Source of the DNA: Prolixibacteraceae bacterium UBA1413 | GTDB lineage: Bacteria > Bacteroidota > Bacteroidia > Bacteroidales > Prolixibacteraceae | DNA: 64,000 bases | Direction of reading: 5' to 3' | Assembly: GCA_002304925.1 (NCBI GenBank) | Contig: DBPT01000027.1 | Coordinates: 48,088-112,087, forward strand | Shown here: in pieces, positions 43,842-51,946 of the stretch | How positions within the stretch are numbered: position 1 is the first letter of the stretch | Layout: every line of letters starts with the position of its first letter | Translations under genes and position numbers: made by a program | The notes under the pieces: model-generated | Seen by the model: the letters and a program-made list of their open reading frames with translations, nothing else | The model's database searches: none | What the model was told of the DNA's origin: nothing

Positions 43842-45104
43842 ATGATGATATTATCCATTGAGACAGTCACTGTGATCACCAGCGTGGTTATTTTCCTGCT
43901 GGTCATTACCTTCCTGGTGGCGCTGCTGCTCTATGCCAAGACGAAGCTGATGCCCTCGGGGGTGGTGAAAATAGATATCAACGACGGCTATAAGGTTGTT
44001 GAGACGGAACTGGGAAGCAGTTTGCTGACCACGCTGAGCAACCACAAGGTCATTCTGCCCTCGGCATGCGGAGGCGGGGGAACCTGCGGCATGTGCCGTT
44101 GCCAGGTGATCGAGGGGGGTGGTTCCATTCTGCCCACCGAAACCGGCTTTTTCACACGGAAAGAACAGTTAGACCACTGGCGCCTGGGATGCCAGGTCAA
44201 GGTTAAGGAAAATATGAAGATTCACATGCACCAGGAGATTCTGGGCGTGAAAAAGTGGGAGTGCGAGGTGGTCTCCAACCAGAATGTGGCCACCTTCATC
44301 AAAGAGTTTGTGGTAAAGCTTCCCGAAGGGGAAATCCTGGAGTTCAAGTCGGGAGGGTATATTCAGATCGACGTTCCCAAAGTCGAGGTGGAGTTCAAAA
44401 CTATGGATGTGCAGCCCGAATTCCGTGAGGAGTGGGAGAAATTCGGCATGTTCGACCTTAAGATGAAAAATCCCGAGCCTACCTTCCGGGCCTATTCGAT
44501 GGCCAACCACCCGGCCGAGGGCAACATCGTCATGCTCAACATCCGCATTGCCACGCCTCCCTGGGACCGTGCCAACAATCGTTTCAAAGAGGTCAACCCC
44601 GGGGTGTGCTCCTCCTATATCTTCTCCCGGAAACCGGGCGACAAGGTGACCATCTCGGGACCTTTCGGGGAATTCTTCCTCAAGAACAACGACAACGAGA
44701 TGATGTTTATCGGGGGTGGTGCCGGGATGGCGCCCATGCGTTCGCACCTCTTCCACCTCTTCCACACCATGAAGGAAACCCGGCGTAAGGTGAGTTTTTG
44801 GTACGGGGCCCGCTCGACCAGGGAGGTCTTTTACAAGGAGCAATTCGAGGAGATAGAGAAGAATTTCCCCAACTTCAGCTTTACCCTGGCCCTCTCGGAA
44901 CCCAAACCCGAAGACCATTGGACGGGGCCCACGGGATTCATTCACCAGGTGATTTACGATGACTATCTGAGCAAACATGAACAACCCGAAGAGGTAGATT
45001 ATTATCTCTGCGGACCTCCGCTGATGAACAGTGCCGTACAGAAAATGCTCTACGACCTGGGCGTTCCCGACGAGAATATCCTCTACGACGATTTTGGCGG
45101 GTAA
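43842..45104 (+). CDS. nqrF: Na+-translocating NADH-quinone reductase subunit F
   Basis: A 420-residue NADH-oxidising subunit. It has an N-terminal membrane helix, a 2Fe-2S ferredoxin domain with ligands in SACGGGGTCGMCRC plus RLGCQ, an FAD domain with FRAYSMANHPAE, and an NADH-binding domain with MFIGGGAGMAPMRSH and YLCGPPLMN. Electrons enter the pump here. I start at ATG 43842 (a second ATG follows at 43845); the TTG at 43830 is less likely. DedA follows after eight bases. Confidence 0.97.
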   Translation: MMILSIETVTVITSVVIFLLVITFLVALLLYAKTKLMPSGVVKIDINDGYKVVETELGSSLLTTLSNHKVILPSACGGGGTCGMCRCQVIEGGGSILPTETGFFTRKEQLDHWRLGCQVKVKENMKIHMHQEILGVKKWECEVVSNQNVATFIKEFVVKLPEGEILEFKSGGYIQIDVPKVEVEFKTMDVQPEFREEWEKFGMFDLKMKNPEPTFRAYSMANHPAEGNIVMLNIRIATPPWDRANNRFKEVNPGVCSSYIFSRKPGDKVTISGPFGEFFLKNNDNEMMFIGGGAGMAPMRSHLFHLFHTMKETRRKVSFWYGARSTREVFYKEQFEEIEKNFPNFSFTLALSEPKPEDHWTGPTGFIHQVIYDDYLSKHEQPEEVDYYLCGPPLMNSAVQKMLYDLGVPDENILYDDFGG

Positions 45105-45112
45105 TACAGCGT

Positions 45113-45733
45113 ATGATACAGCAATTTTTCAGCACGATTATCGACTGGTATATGGCCCATATCAACTACTGGACCATTACCCTGCTTATGGCCATCGAGA
45201 GCTCTTTTATTCCGTTTCCTTCCGAGGTGGTCATTCCGCCTGCAGCGTGGAAGGCGGCAGAAGGAGATCTCAATGTTTTTCTGGTGGTATTTTTCGGGAC
45301 GGTGGGGGCGTTGATAGGGGCCCTCTTCAATTACTATTTCGCTCTGTATCTGGGGCGGGCTATTGTCTACCGTTTTGCGGAATCGAAAGTGGGTCGCCTG
45401 ATGCTGCTTAGCCGCCAGGGAGTGGAAAAGGCGGAAGCCTATTTCGTACGCCACGGGAAGTCCTCCACACTCATCGGACGCCTGGTCCCGGCAGTGCGGC
45501 AGCTGATTTCACTTCCGGCAGGCCTTGCACGGATGAAACTGAAGGATTTTATCCTGTTCACCGTCATCGGTTCAGCAACCTGGAACATCATCCTGGCAGC
45601 CATGGGCTATTTCCTGTACACCCAAAAAGAGATTCTGCACCGTTATTACACGGAACTTTCGTGGGCCATGGTCGTTTTGGGAGTCATGTTCATTATCTAT
45701 CTGGTTTTTAAATTTGTCAGGAGAGAGGAATAG
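45113..45733 (+). CDS. DedA family membrane protein
   Basis: A 206-residue membrane protein with the DedA (SNARE-associated) layout: a re-entrant helix segment with ESSFIPFPSEVVIPPA, then GTVGALIGALFNYYFALYLGR, the FxRHG-type motif FVRHGKSSTLIGRLVPAVRQLISLPAGLARM, and two C-terminal helices. DedA proteins act in membrane homeostasis and some flip undecaprenyl phosphate or phospholipids. It stands within the nqr block, eight bases after nqrF, possibly for co-transcription rather than shared function. Confidence 0.92.
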   Translation: MIQQFFSTIIDWYMAHINYWTITLLMAIESSFIPFPSEVVIPPAAWKAAEGDLNVFLVVFFGTVGALIGALFNYYFALYLGRAIVYRFAESKVGRLMLLSRQGVEKAEAYFVRHGKSSTLIGRLVPAVRQLISLPAGLARMKLKDFILFTVIGSATWNIILAAMGYFLYTQKEILHRYYTELSWAMVVLGVMFIIYLVFKFVRREE

Positions 45734-45776
45734 AAAAGATGGCCGCAGCCACCGTGTTCCACTATTTACACAAGCG

Positions 45777-46793
45777 ATGCAAAAGCGGATTCTGACCCTG
45801 TTCGTTTACCTGTTGGCCGTGGTGTCAGGTTGCACCACGTCTTGCAAGCAACACGCATACCTGTACAACGACGGGAAAGTTTTCGGGACTGTTTATCACA
45901 TTGTTTACCAGCACCCTTCCGGAAAGGATCTGCACACGGAGATTGATGCCGAACTGGCCCGTTTGAACCGGATCTTCAGTACCTTCGACACTACTTCCCA
46001 AATTTCAATGGTCAACACCAACCGTTCGGTGGAACTGGATTCCCTGTTTGTCAATTGTTTTAACCGGGCTCTGGAGATTTCGGAACTGTCGGAGGGAGCT
46101 TTTGACATTACGGTGGCTCCTCTGGTCAATGCCTGGGGATTTGGCTTCAGGCACCGCGAAGATATTACTCCTGCGCTGATCGACAGTCTGCTGCAACTGA
46201 CGGGATACCGCAAGGTACGCCTCGAAGGGGGCAGGATCGTCAAGGAGAATCCGGCCGTTATGCTTGATATGAGCGCCATCGCCAAGGGGTATGCCTGCGA
46301 TATCCTCGGCAATTTCCTGGCTGATCGGGGTTGTACGAACTACATGGTGGAAATCGGGGGAGAGGTAGTGGCCCGCGGGGTCAATGCCAGGGGAACTCCT
46401 TGGAGTATCGGGATCAGCAAACCTGAGGAAACCGCTTTTTATGAAGGCCAGGAATTAGAGGCCATTGTTCATTTGTCCGACCGCGCCCTGGCGACTTCGG
46501 GAAATTATCGCAACTTTTATGAAGAAGGGGGGAAGCGGTATGCCCATACCATCGATCCGGCTACCGGCTATCCGGTGCAACACAGCCTTCTGAGTGCGAC
46601 TGTCCTGGCCAGTGACTGCATGACCGCAGATGCGCTGGCGACGGCCTTCATGGTCCTGGGACCGGAAAAAAGCGTGGCCTTGTCCAAATCCCTTCCCGGA
46701 GTGGAGGTCTTTTTTATCTGTTCCGATGAATCGGGATTCAACAAAATCTACATGTCTGAGGATTTTTCCGCCTTCCTTGCCGAAGAAAAGTAA
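45777..46793 (+). CDS. apbE: FAD:protein FMN transferase (flavinyltransferase)
   Basis: A 338-residue lipoprotein (signal MQKRILTLFVYLLAVVSGC) that moves FMN from FAD onto a threonine of target proteins. It has the ApbE segments FSTFDTTSQISMVN, EGAFDITVAPLVNAWGFG, MLDMSAIAKGYACD, YMVEIGGEVVARG, RALATSGNYRNF and HTIDPATGYPV, with a bimetal-binding ADALATAFMVLG near the end. It probably flavinylates NqrB and NqrC. The gene overlaps the end of dedA only if the longer start at 45714 were used, so I prefer ATG 45777 before the signal peptide. Confidence 0.94.
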   Translation: MQKRILTLFVYLLAVVSGCTTSCKQHAYLYNDGKVFGTVYHIVYQHPSGKDLHTEIDAELARLNRIFSTFDTTSQISMVNTNRSVELDSLFVNCFNRALEISELSEGAFDITVAPLVNAWGFGFRHREDITPALIDSLLQLTGYRKVRLEGGRIVKENPAVMLDMSAIAKGYACDILGNFLADRGCTNYMVEIGGEVVARGVNARGTPWSIGISKPEETAFYEGQELEAIVHLSDRALATSGNYRNFYEEGGKRYAHTIDPATGYPVQHSLLSATVLASDCMTADALATAFMVLGPEKSVALSKSLPGVEVFFICSDESGFNKIYMSEDFSAFLAEEK

Positions 46794-47054
46794 TCACTTT
46801 TCCGGGTTGGGCTTTACCGGGTTGGGCTTTACCGGTCTCACTTCCCTGAAATTGGTTTTCTCCCAGGCTTTTCGCTGCTCAATTCTATCCTGCGTCTGAG
46901 CACAGGTGATCCCCTCTTTTCTGAGATGTTTGTTTCCGCTCACATGGGTGTTGGGGAATTTCCCTCCTTTCCGGAGGAGGATGGTCACGGCAAATCCGGC
47001 AAACGCCAAAGCCACAAGAATAACCGCCAGAATCAATATTTTAATGAAATCCAT
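46794..47054 (-). CDS. Small single-pass membrane protein next to apbE
   Basis: An 86-residue protein with one N-terminal membrane helix (MDFIKILILAVILVALAFAGFAVTILL), then a conserved-looking cytoplasmic segment KGGKFPNTHVSGNKHLRKEGITCAQTQDRIE and a tail with a repeated VKPNP. I know this type as a short protein in Bacteroidota but cannot name a function. Its position after apbE and the N-terminal helix invite comparison with NqrM, the maturation factor of the Vibrio pump, but NqrM's cluster of four cysteines is absent; one Cys is visible. The stop abuts apbE's. Start at ATG 47054. Confidence 0.75.
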   Translation of the reverse strand: MDFIKILILAVILVALAFAGFAVTILLRKGGKFPNTHVSGNKHLRKEGITCAQTQDRIEQRKAWEKTNFREVRPVKPNPVKPNPEK

Positions 47055-47224
47055 ATTTAAAAGTTTAGGCTGTAAAAATAGGCCGAATCCCAGGCAAAAC
47101 AATCCGTTCACGGGTGATGTAACAAAAAATGTCTTTCCGACACCTATAATAAAACTAATTTCGGGTAGAAAAGGTTTCCAATGGGAACCATTTTGTACCT
47201 TTAATTTTCAAATCGTGAAGAAGT

Positions 47225-47596
47225 ATGGAAAAACATGTTAGTGTAGTAGCTGCCCTTCAGATCGGGCTGAGCATTTTCGGCATCATCGTCGGGATTATCA
47301 TCCTGGTGGTGCTGAATACGGTGGGAAGCTTCGTTAATGAACGTGAAGCCAGCTTAGTCCTGCACCTGATCGGGACCATCTTGGCTGTTATTTTCTTTTT
47401 GATGAGTGCCCCCGGTATCATTGCCGGAATCGGGTTGTTGCGTCATAAGGAGTGGGCACGCATCCTCGCACTGATCCTTTCGGCGTTGAGTGTTCTTAAT
47501 TTTCCCCTTGGCACTGCCGTTGGCGTGTATTCTATCTGGGTTCTGGTACAGGATGAGGTGGTGGCACTTTTTAAAGAGGGAAAAAAACTGGTTTAA
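47225..47596 (+). CDS. Small membrane protein, DUF4064-like
   Basis: A 123-residue protein with four hydrophobic stretches (about residues 9-32, 45-62, 64-77 and 82-108), separated by short loops such as LRHKEWAR. The GIIAGIGLLRHKEWARILALILSALSVLNFPLGTAVGVYSIWVL pattern is that of small integral-membrane proteins often annotated as DUF4064. It has no known activity. The gap that follows (47597-47795) is 199 bases with no obvious gene. Confidence 0.72.
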   Translation: MEKHVSVVAALQIGLSIFGIIVGIIILVVLNTVGSFVNEREASLVLHLIGTILAVIFFLMSAPGIIAGIGLLRHKEWARILALILSALSVLNFPLGTAVGVYSIWVLVQDEVVALFKEGKKLV

Positions 47597-47795
47597 AAAC
47601 TGATCTTTCAGGGAAATCAGGAGGAAGAACCGGCAGGGGGATGAAATACCCATGCAATATTATGCACCAACCGTAATGGAATTGGGAAGCTATTCTTTTC
47701 GGCCGCTATAAACGGATGATAGCTGCAAAAATAAGCCACATGGATATTACATGTGTTTCACGGAATGAATCATCACAACGTCATGATATAAATAC

Positions 47796-48071
47796 ATGAA
47801 ATACAGTTATGAGATAACGGTCGAAGGACAGGTGCAGCATGTCGGATTTCGCTATTATTCCCGGATGAAAGCCCTTGAACTTCAGTTGACGGGATATGTC
47901 AGAAATTCCCGGGACGGAAGTGTTTTGGTAGTGGCTGAAGGCGAGGAACCCGAATTGATGACACTGGTAGATTATCTGAAAATAGGTCCCCCGATGGCGC
48001 GGGTCAGAAACGTTTTGGTGTCAAAAGCCCCCTATGAAGGGATTTTCAGTGAGTTCTCCATCCGCTTCTAG
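47796..48071 (+). CDS. acyP: Acylphosphatase
   Basis: A 91-residue enzyme that hydrolyses carboxyl-phosphate bonds of small acylphosphates. The active-site Arg is in GQVQHVGFRYYSRMKA, and the Asn in LTGYVRNSRDGSVLVVAEG. Length and both catalytic residues match the family. It is followed by the PLP decarboxylase gene in the same direction. Confidence 0.93.
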   Translation: MKYSYEITVEGQVQHVGFRYYSRMKALELQLTGYVRNSRDGSVLVVAEGEEPELMTLVDYLKIGPPMARVRNVLVSKAPYEGIFSEFSIRF

Positions 48072-48173
48072 GCAGGATTTCCCGGTTTTTTGTTATTTTC
48101 ATCCCGTTTTAGTTACCCGGGAGGGTACAACAAGAGGATCATAAACAAAGGAAAAAACGCTCAATTTTTTGGA

Positions 48174-49595
48174 ATGACGAGTTATCATATGACCCCCGGT
48201 CAGTTCCGGGAGGAGGGGAAGAAACTGATTGACCGGATTGCTGATTATTATGAGCATATTGAGGAATATCCCGTTTTGTCGCAGGTGAAGCCGGGTGAGA
48301 TCTATGGTATGCTGCCTGAAGATCCTCCTCTGCGGGGGGAATCTTTCGACAGGATGCTTGAAGATGTTGACCGGATCATCATGCCAGGGATCACCCACTG
48401 GCAGTCGCCCCGGTTTTTCGCTTATTTCCCAGCCAACGCCTCCTTCCCCAGCATACTTGGCGATCTGCTCTCCTCGGGGCTGGGTGTTCAGGGAATGCTG
48501 TGGGCCACCAGTCCGGCTGCCACCGAAGTGGAAACCCGCGTGATGGAATGGCTTGCAGGAATGCTGGATTTGCCGGCGTCATTCCGGATTTCATCCACCG
48601 GTGGCGGCGTCATTCAGGATTCTGCCTCTTCGGCGGCACTGTCGGCCCTGGTGGCCGCCCGGGAAAAAGCCACGGGCTTTGGCTCCAACACATCAGGGAT
48701 CACCTCCCGGTTTACCGCTTACATATCAACACAAACCCACTCTTCGCTCGAAAAGGCCGTTAAAATTGCCGGCATCGGCCGGGAGAACCTTCGGCTCATC
48801 GCAACCGATGGGAATTTTGCCATGCGGCCTGACCTGCTCCGTGAACAGATCGCCAAAGACAGATCGACAGGGTATACCCCTTTCTTCGTGTGTGGCACCA
48901 TCGGAACTACCTCTTCCAACGGAATGGACCCGCTGCGGCAAATCGGAGAGATCGCACGGGAAGAAAATCTCTGGATGCACGTGGATGCCGCCATGGCCGG
49001 TGCAGCCCTTATTTGTCCCGAGTTCCGCCATTTTGCTGACGGACTGGAACTGGCCGACAGTTTCTGTTTCAACCCACACAAATGGATGTTCACAAATTTC
49101 GACTGTGACTGTTTCTGGGTAACCGACAGAAGGCATCTCGTCAACACCTTTTCCATTCTTCCCGAATACCTGCGCAACAAGGCTTCCGAATCAGGTGAGG
49201 TGTTTGATTACCGCGACTGGCACATTCCGCTGGGGCGCCGTTTCAGGGCCCTAAAACTCTGGTTCGTCATTCGTCATTACGGGGTGGAAGGACTTCGCCA
49301 CCATATCCGTTACCATGTGGAACTCGCCCGTGATCTCGCCCGAAAGATCAGAGAATCGGATCACTTCGAACTTATCATGGAACCGCCGCTCAACCTGGTC
49401 TGCTTCCGCTACAAGGGAAGCGACGAGGAAAATATGGACCTGATGCAGAAAATTAACAGCCAGGGAACTCTTTTCTTTACCCATACCAAACTCAATGGAC
49501 AGGTCGTGCTCAGGCTTTGCATCGCCCAGACCAATACCTCGAAGGAACACGCAGACCATGCCTGGGAAATGATCCGAAGAAGTGTCACCCGATAA
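48174..49595 (+). CDS. Group II PLP-dependent decarboxylase (aromatic amino acid/DOPA type)
   Basis: A 473-residue fold type I PLP enzyme. The PLP lysine lies in FNPHKWMFTNFDCDCFWV, the pyridine-nitrogen Asp in HVDAAMAGAALICPEF, and the N-terminal domain has ITHWQSPRFFAYFPANASFPSILGD and GCVIQDSASSA-like VIQDSASSAALSALVAARE. This pattern fits the aromatic-L-amino-acid decarboxylase group, which removes CO2 from Tyr, Trp, Phe or DOPA. Substrate specificity cannot be read safely. I start at ATG 48174; the upstream TTG frame lacks a homologous N terminus. Confidence 0.9.
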   Translation: MTSYHMTPGQFREEGKKLIDRIADYYEHIEEYPVLSQVKPGEIYGMLPEDPPLRGESFDRMLEDVDRIIMPGITHWQSPRFFAYFPANASFPSILGDLLSSGLGVQGMLWATSPAATEVETRVMEWLAGMLDLPASFRISSTGGGVIQDSASSAALSALVAAREKATGFGSNTSGITSRFTAYISTQTHSSLEKAVKIAGIGRENLRLIATDGNFAMRPDLLREQIAKDRSTGYTPFFVCGTIGTTSSNGMDPLRQIGEIAREENLWMHVDAAMAGAALICPEFRHFADGLELADSFCFNPHKWMFTNFDCDCFWVTDRRHLVNTFSILPEYLRNKASESGEVFDYRDWHIPLGRRFRALKLWFVIRHYGVEGLRHHIRYHVELARDLARKIRESDHFELIMEPPLNLVCFRYKGSDEENMDLMQKINSQGTLFFTHTKLNGQVVLRLCIAQTNTSKEHADHAWEMIRRSVTR

Positions 49596-49630
49596 AAACT
49601 CCTCTTGTCCCGGTTTTTATCGTCATGTAT

Positions 49631-49656
49631 AATAACTTTCATCAATAAAAGTTATT
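49631..49656. promoter_or_regulatory. Inverted repeat before araA (candidate operator)
   Basis: AATAACTTT (49631-49639) and AAAGTTATT (49648-49656) form a perfect nine-base inverted repeat with an eight-base spacer. It is next to TTTG at 49656-49659, and TACATTTA at 49675-49682 could be a -7 box, giving only a 15-base spacer. The gene it precedes is araA, so binding by a sugar-responsive repressor is plausible. As a terminator for the upstream decarboxylase the stem is AT-only and lacks a clean T run. Confidence 0.45.
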
Positions 49657-49706
49657 TTGACTTTTAAAAAAGCGTACATTTACGACTGAACTAAAAAGAT
49701 AGACAC

Positions 49707-51215
49707 ATGAAGAAATTTGCCAACCTGGAAATTTGGTTTGCTACCGGAAGCCAGGATTTATACGGAGAGAAAACCCTTCAGCAGGTAGATAAGGATTCGA
49801 TGGAAATCGCCGAGGGTCTCAACAATTGTTTGCAGATTCCCGTAAAGGTGGTTTTCAAGCCGGTTTTGACTTCTTCTGATTCCATTCTGAAGTTGTGCAT
49901 TGAAGCCAATTCGACCCCTGCCTGTGTGGGGGTGATCACCTGGATGCATACTTTTTCGCCCGCCAAGATGTGGATTGCCGGCCTGAAAATTCTGAACAAG
50001 CCATTGCTCCATCTCCACACGCAGTTTAACCGGGATATTCCTTATGCCGATATCGACATGGATTTTATGAACCTGAACCAGTCGGCGCATGGCGGAAGGG
50101 AATACGGGTTCATTGTCACTCGTTTGCGCAAGAACCGCAAGGTGTTGGTTGGTCATTGGAAGGATGAGCTTATCCGGGAGCGGATCGGCATTTGGGCGAG
50201 GGTTGCGGTGGCCTGGCATGACTGGCAGAATGGTAAGGTAGCCCGTTTTGGGGATAATATGCGCGAGGTTGCCGTAACGGAGGGGGATAAGGTGGAAGCC
50301 CAGATCCGTTTTGGATTTTCGGTGAGCGGATTCGGGATCGGCGATCTGGTGAAAGCGATCAAAGAGGTTCCTGAAAGTGATGTGGCTCACCTTGTCGATG
50401 AATACATGACGCTTTTTGATGTGGATAAAGCGGGTATGCCGGGAGGAGAGTTTCATGCGAATGTGCGTGTGCAGGCTCGTTATGAACTGGGCATGAAGGC
50501 TTTTCTGGAAGCTGGCGGATTCACAGCCTTTACGACGACTTTTGAAGATTTGCACGGACTGGAGCAGTTGCCCGGTTTGGCTGTCCAGCGACTGATGGAG
50601 CAGGGATACGGTTTCGGGGCTGAAGGGGACTGGAAGCATTCGATACTGGTCAGGGCATTGAAGGTGATGGGTGCCGGACTTCCCGGCGGAACCTCCTTTA
50701 TGGAGGACTATACCTACCATCTCGATCCTGCCGGCATGAAAGTGCTGGGAGCCCATATGCTGGAGATCTGTCCCTCCACGGCAGCTGCCAAGCCAAGGCT
50801 GGAAGTCCATCCCCTGGGAATTGGCGGGAAAGCAGATCCGGCCCGGTTGGTATTCAACGTTCCCGCGGGACCTGCGGTCAACGCTTCCGTCATTGATTTG
50901 GGGAACCGTTTCCGGATGATCGTCAACGCGGTGGATGTCGTCTCCCCCGATGCTGATTTTCCCAAACTGCCAGTAGCCCGCGCCATGTGGAAACCCAGGC
51001 CCAGCCTGCAGACCGGCGCCGCCGCCTGGATCCTTGCCGGCGGAGCCCATCATACGGCCTTCAGCCAGCAGGTGAACCCCGAATTCCTGGAGGACTTCGC
51101 CGAAATTGCTGATATCGAATTCCTCCTGATCGACGAAAAGACCAATATCAGCGAATTCAAAAAGGAATTGCGCTGGAATGAAATGTATTACATGTTAAAC
51201 CGAGGATTGCATTAA
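49707..51215 (+). CDS. araA: L-arabinose isomerase
   Basis: A 502-residue enzyme that converts L-arabinose to L-ribulose using a divalent metal. The conserved stretches EIWFATGSQDLYGEKTLQQV, GVITWMHTFSPAKMWI, TTTFEDLHGLEQLPGLAVQRLMEQGYGFGAEGDWK (metal-ligand Glu residues in FEDLHG and GAEGDWK) and GGAHHTAFS are present. No araB or araD is adjacent, so ribulose phosphorylation and epimerisation are encoded elsewhere. The upstream inverted repeat may control it. Confidence 0.96.
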   Translation: MKKFANLEIWFATGSQDLYGEKTLQQVDKDSMEIAEGLNNCLQIPVKVVFKPVLTSSDSILKLCIEANSTPACVGVITWMHTFSPAKMWIAGLKILNKPLLHLHTQFNRDIPYADIDMDFMNLNQSAHGGREYGFIVTRLRKNRKVLVGHWKDELIRERIGIWARVAVAWHDWQNGKVARFGDNMREVAVTEGDKVEAQIRFGFSVSGFGIGDLVKAIKEVPESDVAHLVDEYMTLFDVDKAGMPGGEFHANVRVQARYELGMKAFLEAGGFTAFTTTFEDLHGLEQLPGLAVQRLMEQGYGFGAEGDWKHSILVRALKVMGAGLPGGTSFMEDYTYHLDPAGMKVLGAHMLEICPSTAAAKPRLEVHPLGIGGKADPARLVFNVPAGPAVNASVIDLGNRFRMIVNAVDVVSPDADFPKLPVARAMWKPRPSLQTGAAAWILAGGAHHTAFSQQVNPEFLEDFAEIADIEFLLIDEKTNISEFKKELRWNEMYYMLNRGLH

Positions 51216-51240
51216 ATCATAAAAACACTGTTTTAATGAC

Positions 51241-51927
51241 TTAATGCCGGAGTAGTTTCAGGTAACCGGCGATGAACTGCTCTTTTTCCCTGAGTCGGTA
51301 CTGCATGATGAAACGGGGGTGCTCCAGGGGAACGATGGAGTGGAAATACCCTTTTTCTCCATTCAGTTTTTCCAGAAAGCGGTAATTTTTATTTTTTCCC
51401 AGGCAATAACAACGCTCCCGGTCAATGCCGAAACCGAGTTGTTTTTCGAGGGAACTGACGATGAAAGGCAGCATGGTTTTTTGAACCAGGGGATCGTCGT
51501 AATAGTTGTAGTTGACTTCCCTTCCTTTGTCGTTCATCCTGACGAATCCCAGCGGACAAACGGCAGAGATGAAATAGTCGAGGTAGAATGATTCGGCGCC
51601 GCCGTAAGCCTTTATCATGTCGTAAACGAACACCGATGAGGTCTCAAAGGTGGTGAGCCCGGGAATTTCCAGTCCGCATACCTCTTTCAGCCGGAAGGAG
51701 TCGGTGAAGGGAATGCCTGTCACGCCGGCGCCGAACCTGCCCGGATTGATTCCCAGGATCAGTCGCCGGGGGAAATTGTCGGAATAATATTTCCGGTAAA
51801 AGAGGGAAGAGATCCTGAAAGCATCCGGATTTTCGGCAAAGGGATTCATGATCCGGATACCTTCAGGCAAAGGCTCTTCAAATTTCAGGTTGCTGTTAAA
51901 CCCGATGATCCTGTGGGCAAAGGTCAT
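51241..51927 (-). CDS. SMUG2-like uracil-DNA glycosylase family protein (DUF4918)
   Basis: A 228-residue protein of the SMUG2/DUF4918 type. The active-site-like motif is ILGINPGRFGAGVTGIPFTDSFRL, followed by SSVFVYDMIKAYGG and the C-terminal IVPLEHPRFIMQYRL. This resembles the GxNPG and HPSP regions of uracil-DNA glycosylases, so base excision of damaged bases is likely; family members act on 5-hydroxymethyluracil and related bases. I start at ATG 51927 rather than GTG 51978, which would overlap the upstream GH97 gene. It lies 19 bases after that gene on the same strand. Confidence 0.8.
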   Translation of the reverse strand: MTFAHRIIGFNSNLKFEEPLPEGIRIMNPFAENPDAFRISSLFYRKYYSDNFPRRLILGINPGRFGAGVTGIPFTDSFRLKEVCGLEIPGLTTFETSSVFVYDMIKAYGGAESFYLDYFISAVCPLGFVRMNDKGREVNYNYYDDPLVQKTMLPFIVSSLEKQLGFGIDRERCYCLGKNKNYRFLEKLNGEKGYFHSIVPLEHPRFIMQYRLREKEQFIAGYLKLLRH

Positions 51928-51946
51928 AAGCGGCAGTTTACCGGGG

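Noticed and set aside
46801..46835. Tandem CCGGGTTGGGCTTTA repeat
   Set aside because: It encodes the repeated VKPNP at the C terminus of the small membrane protein, so it is explained by that gene.
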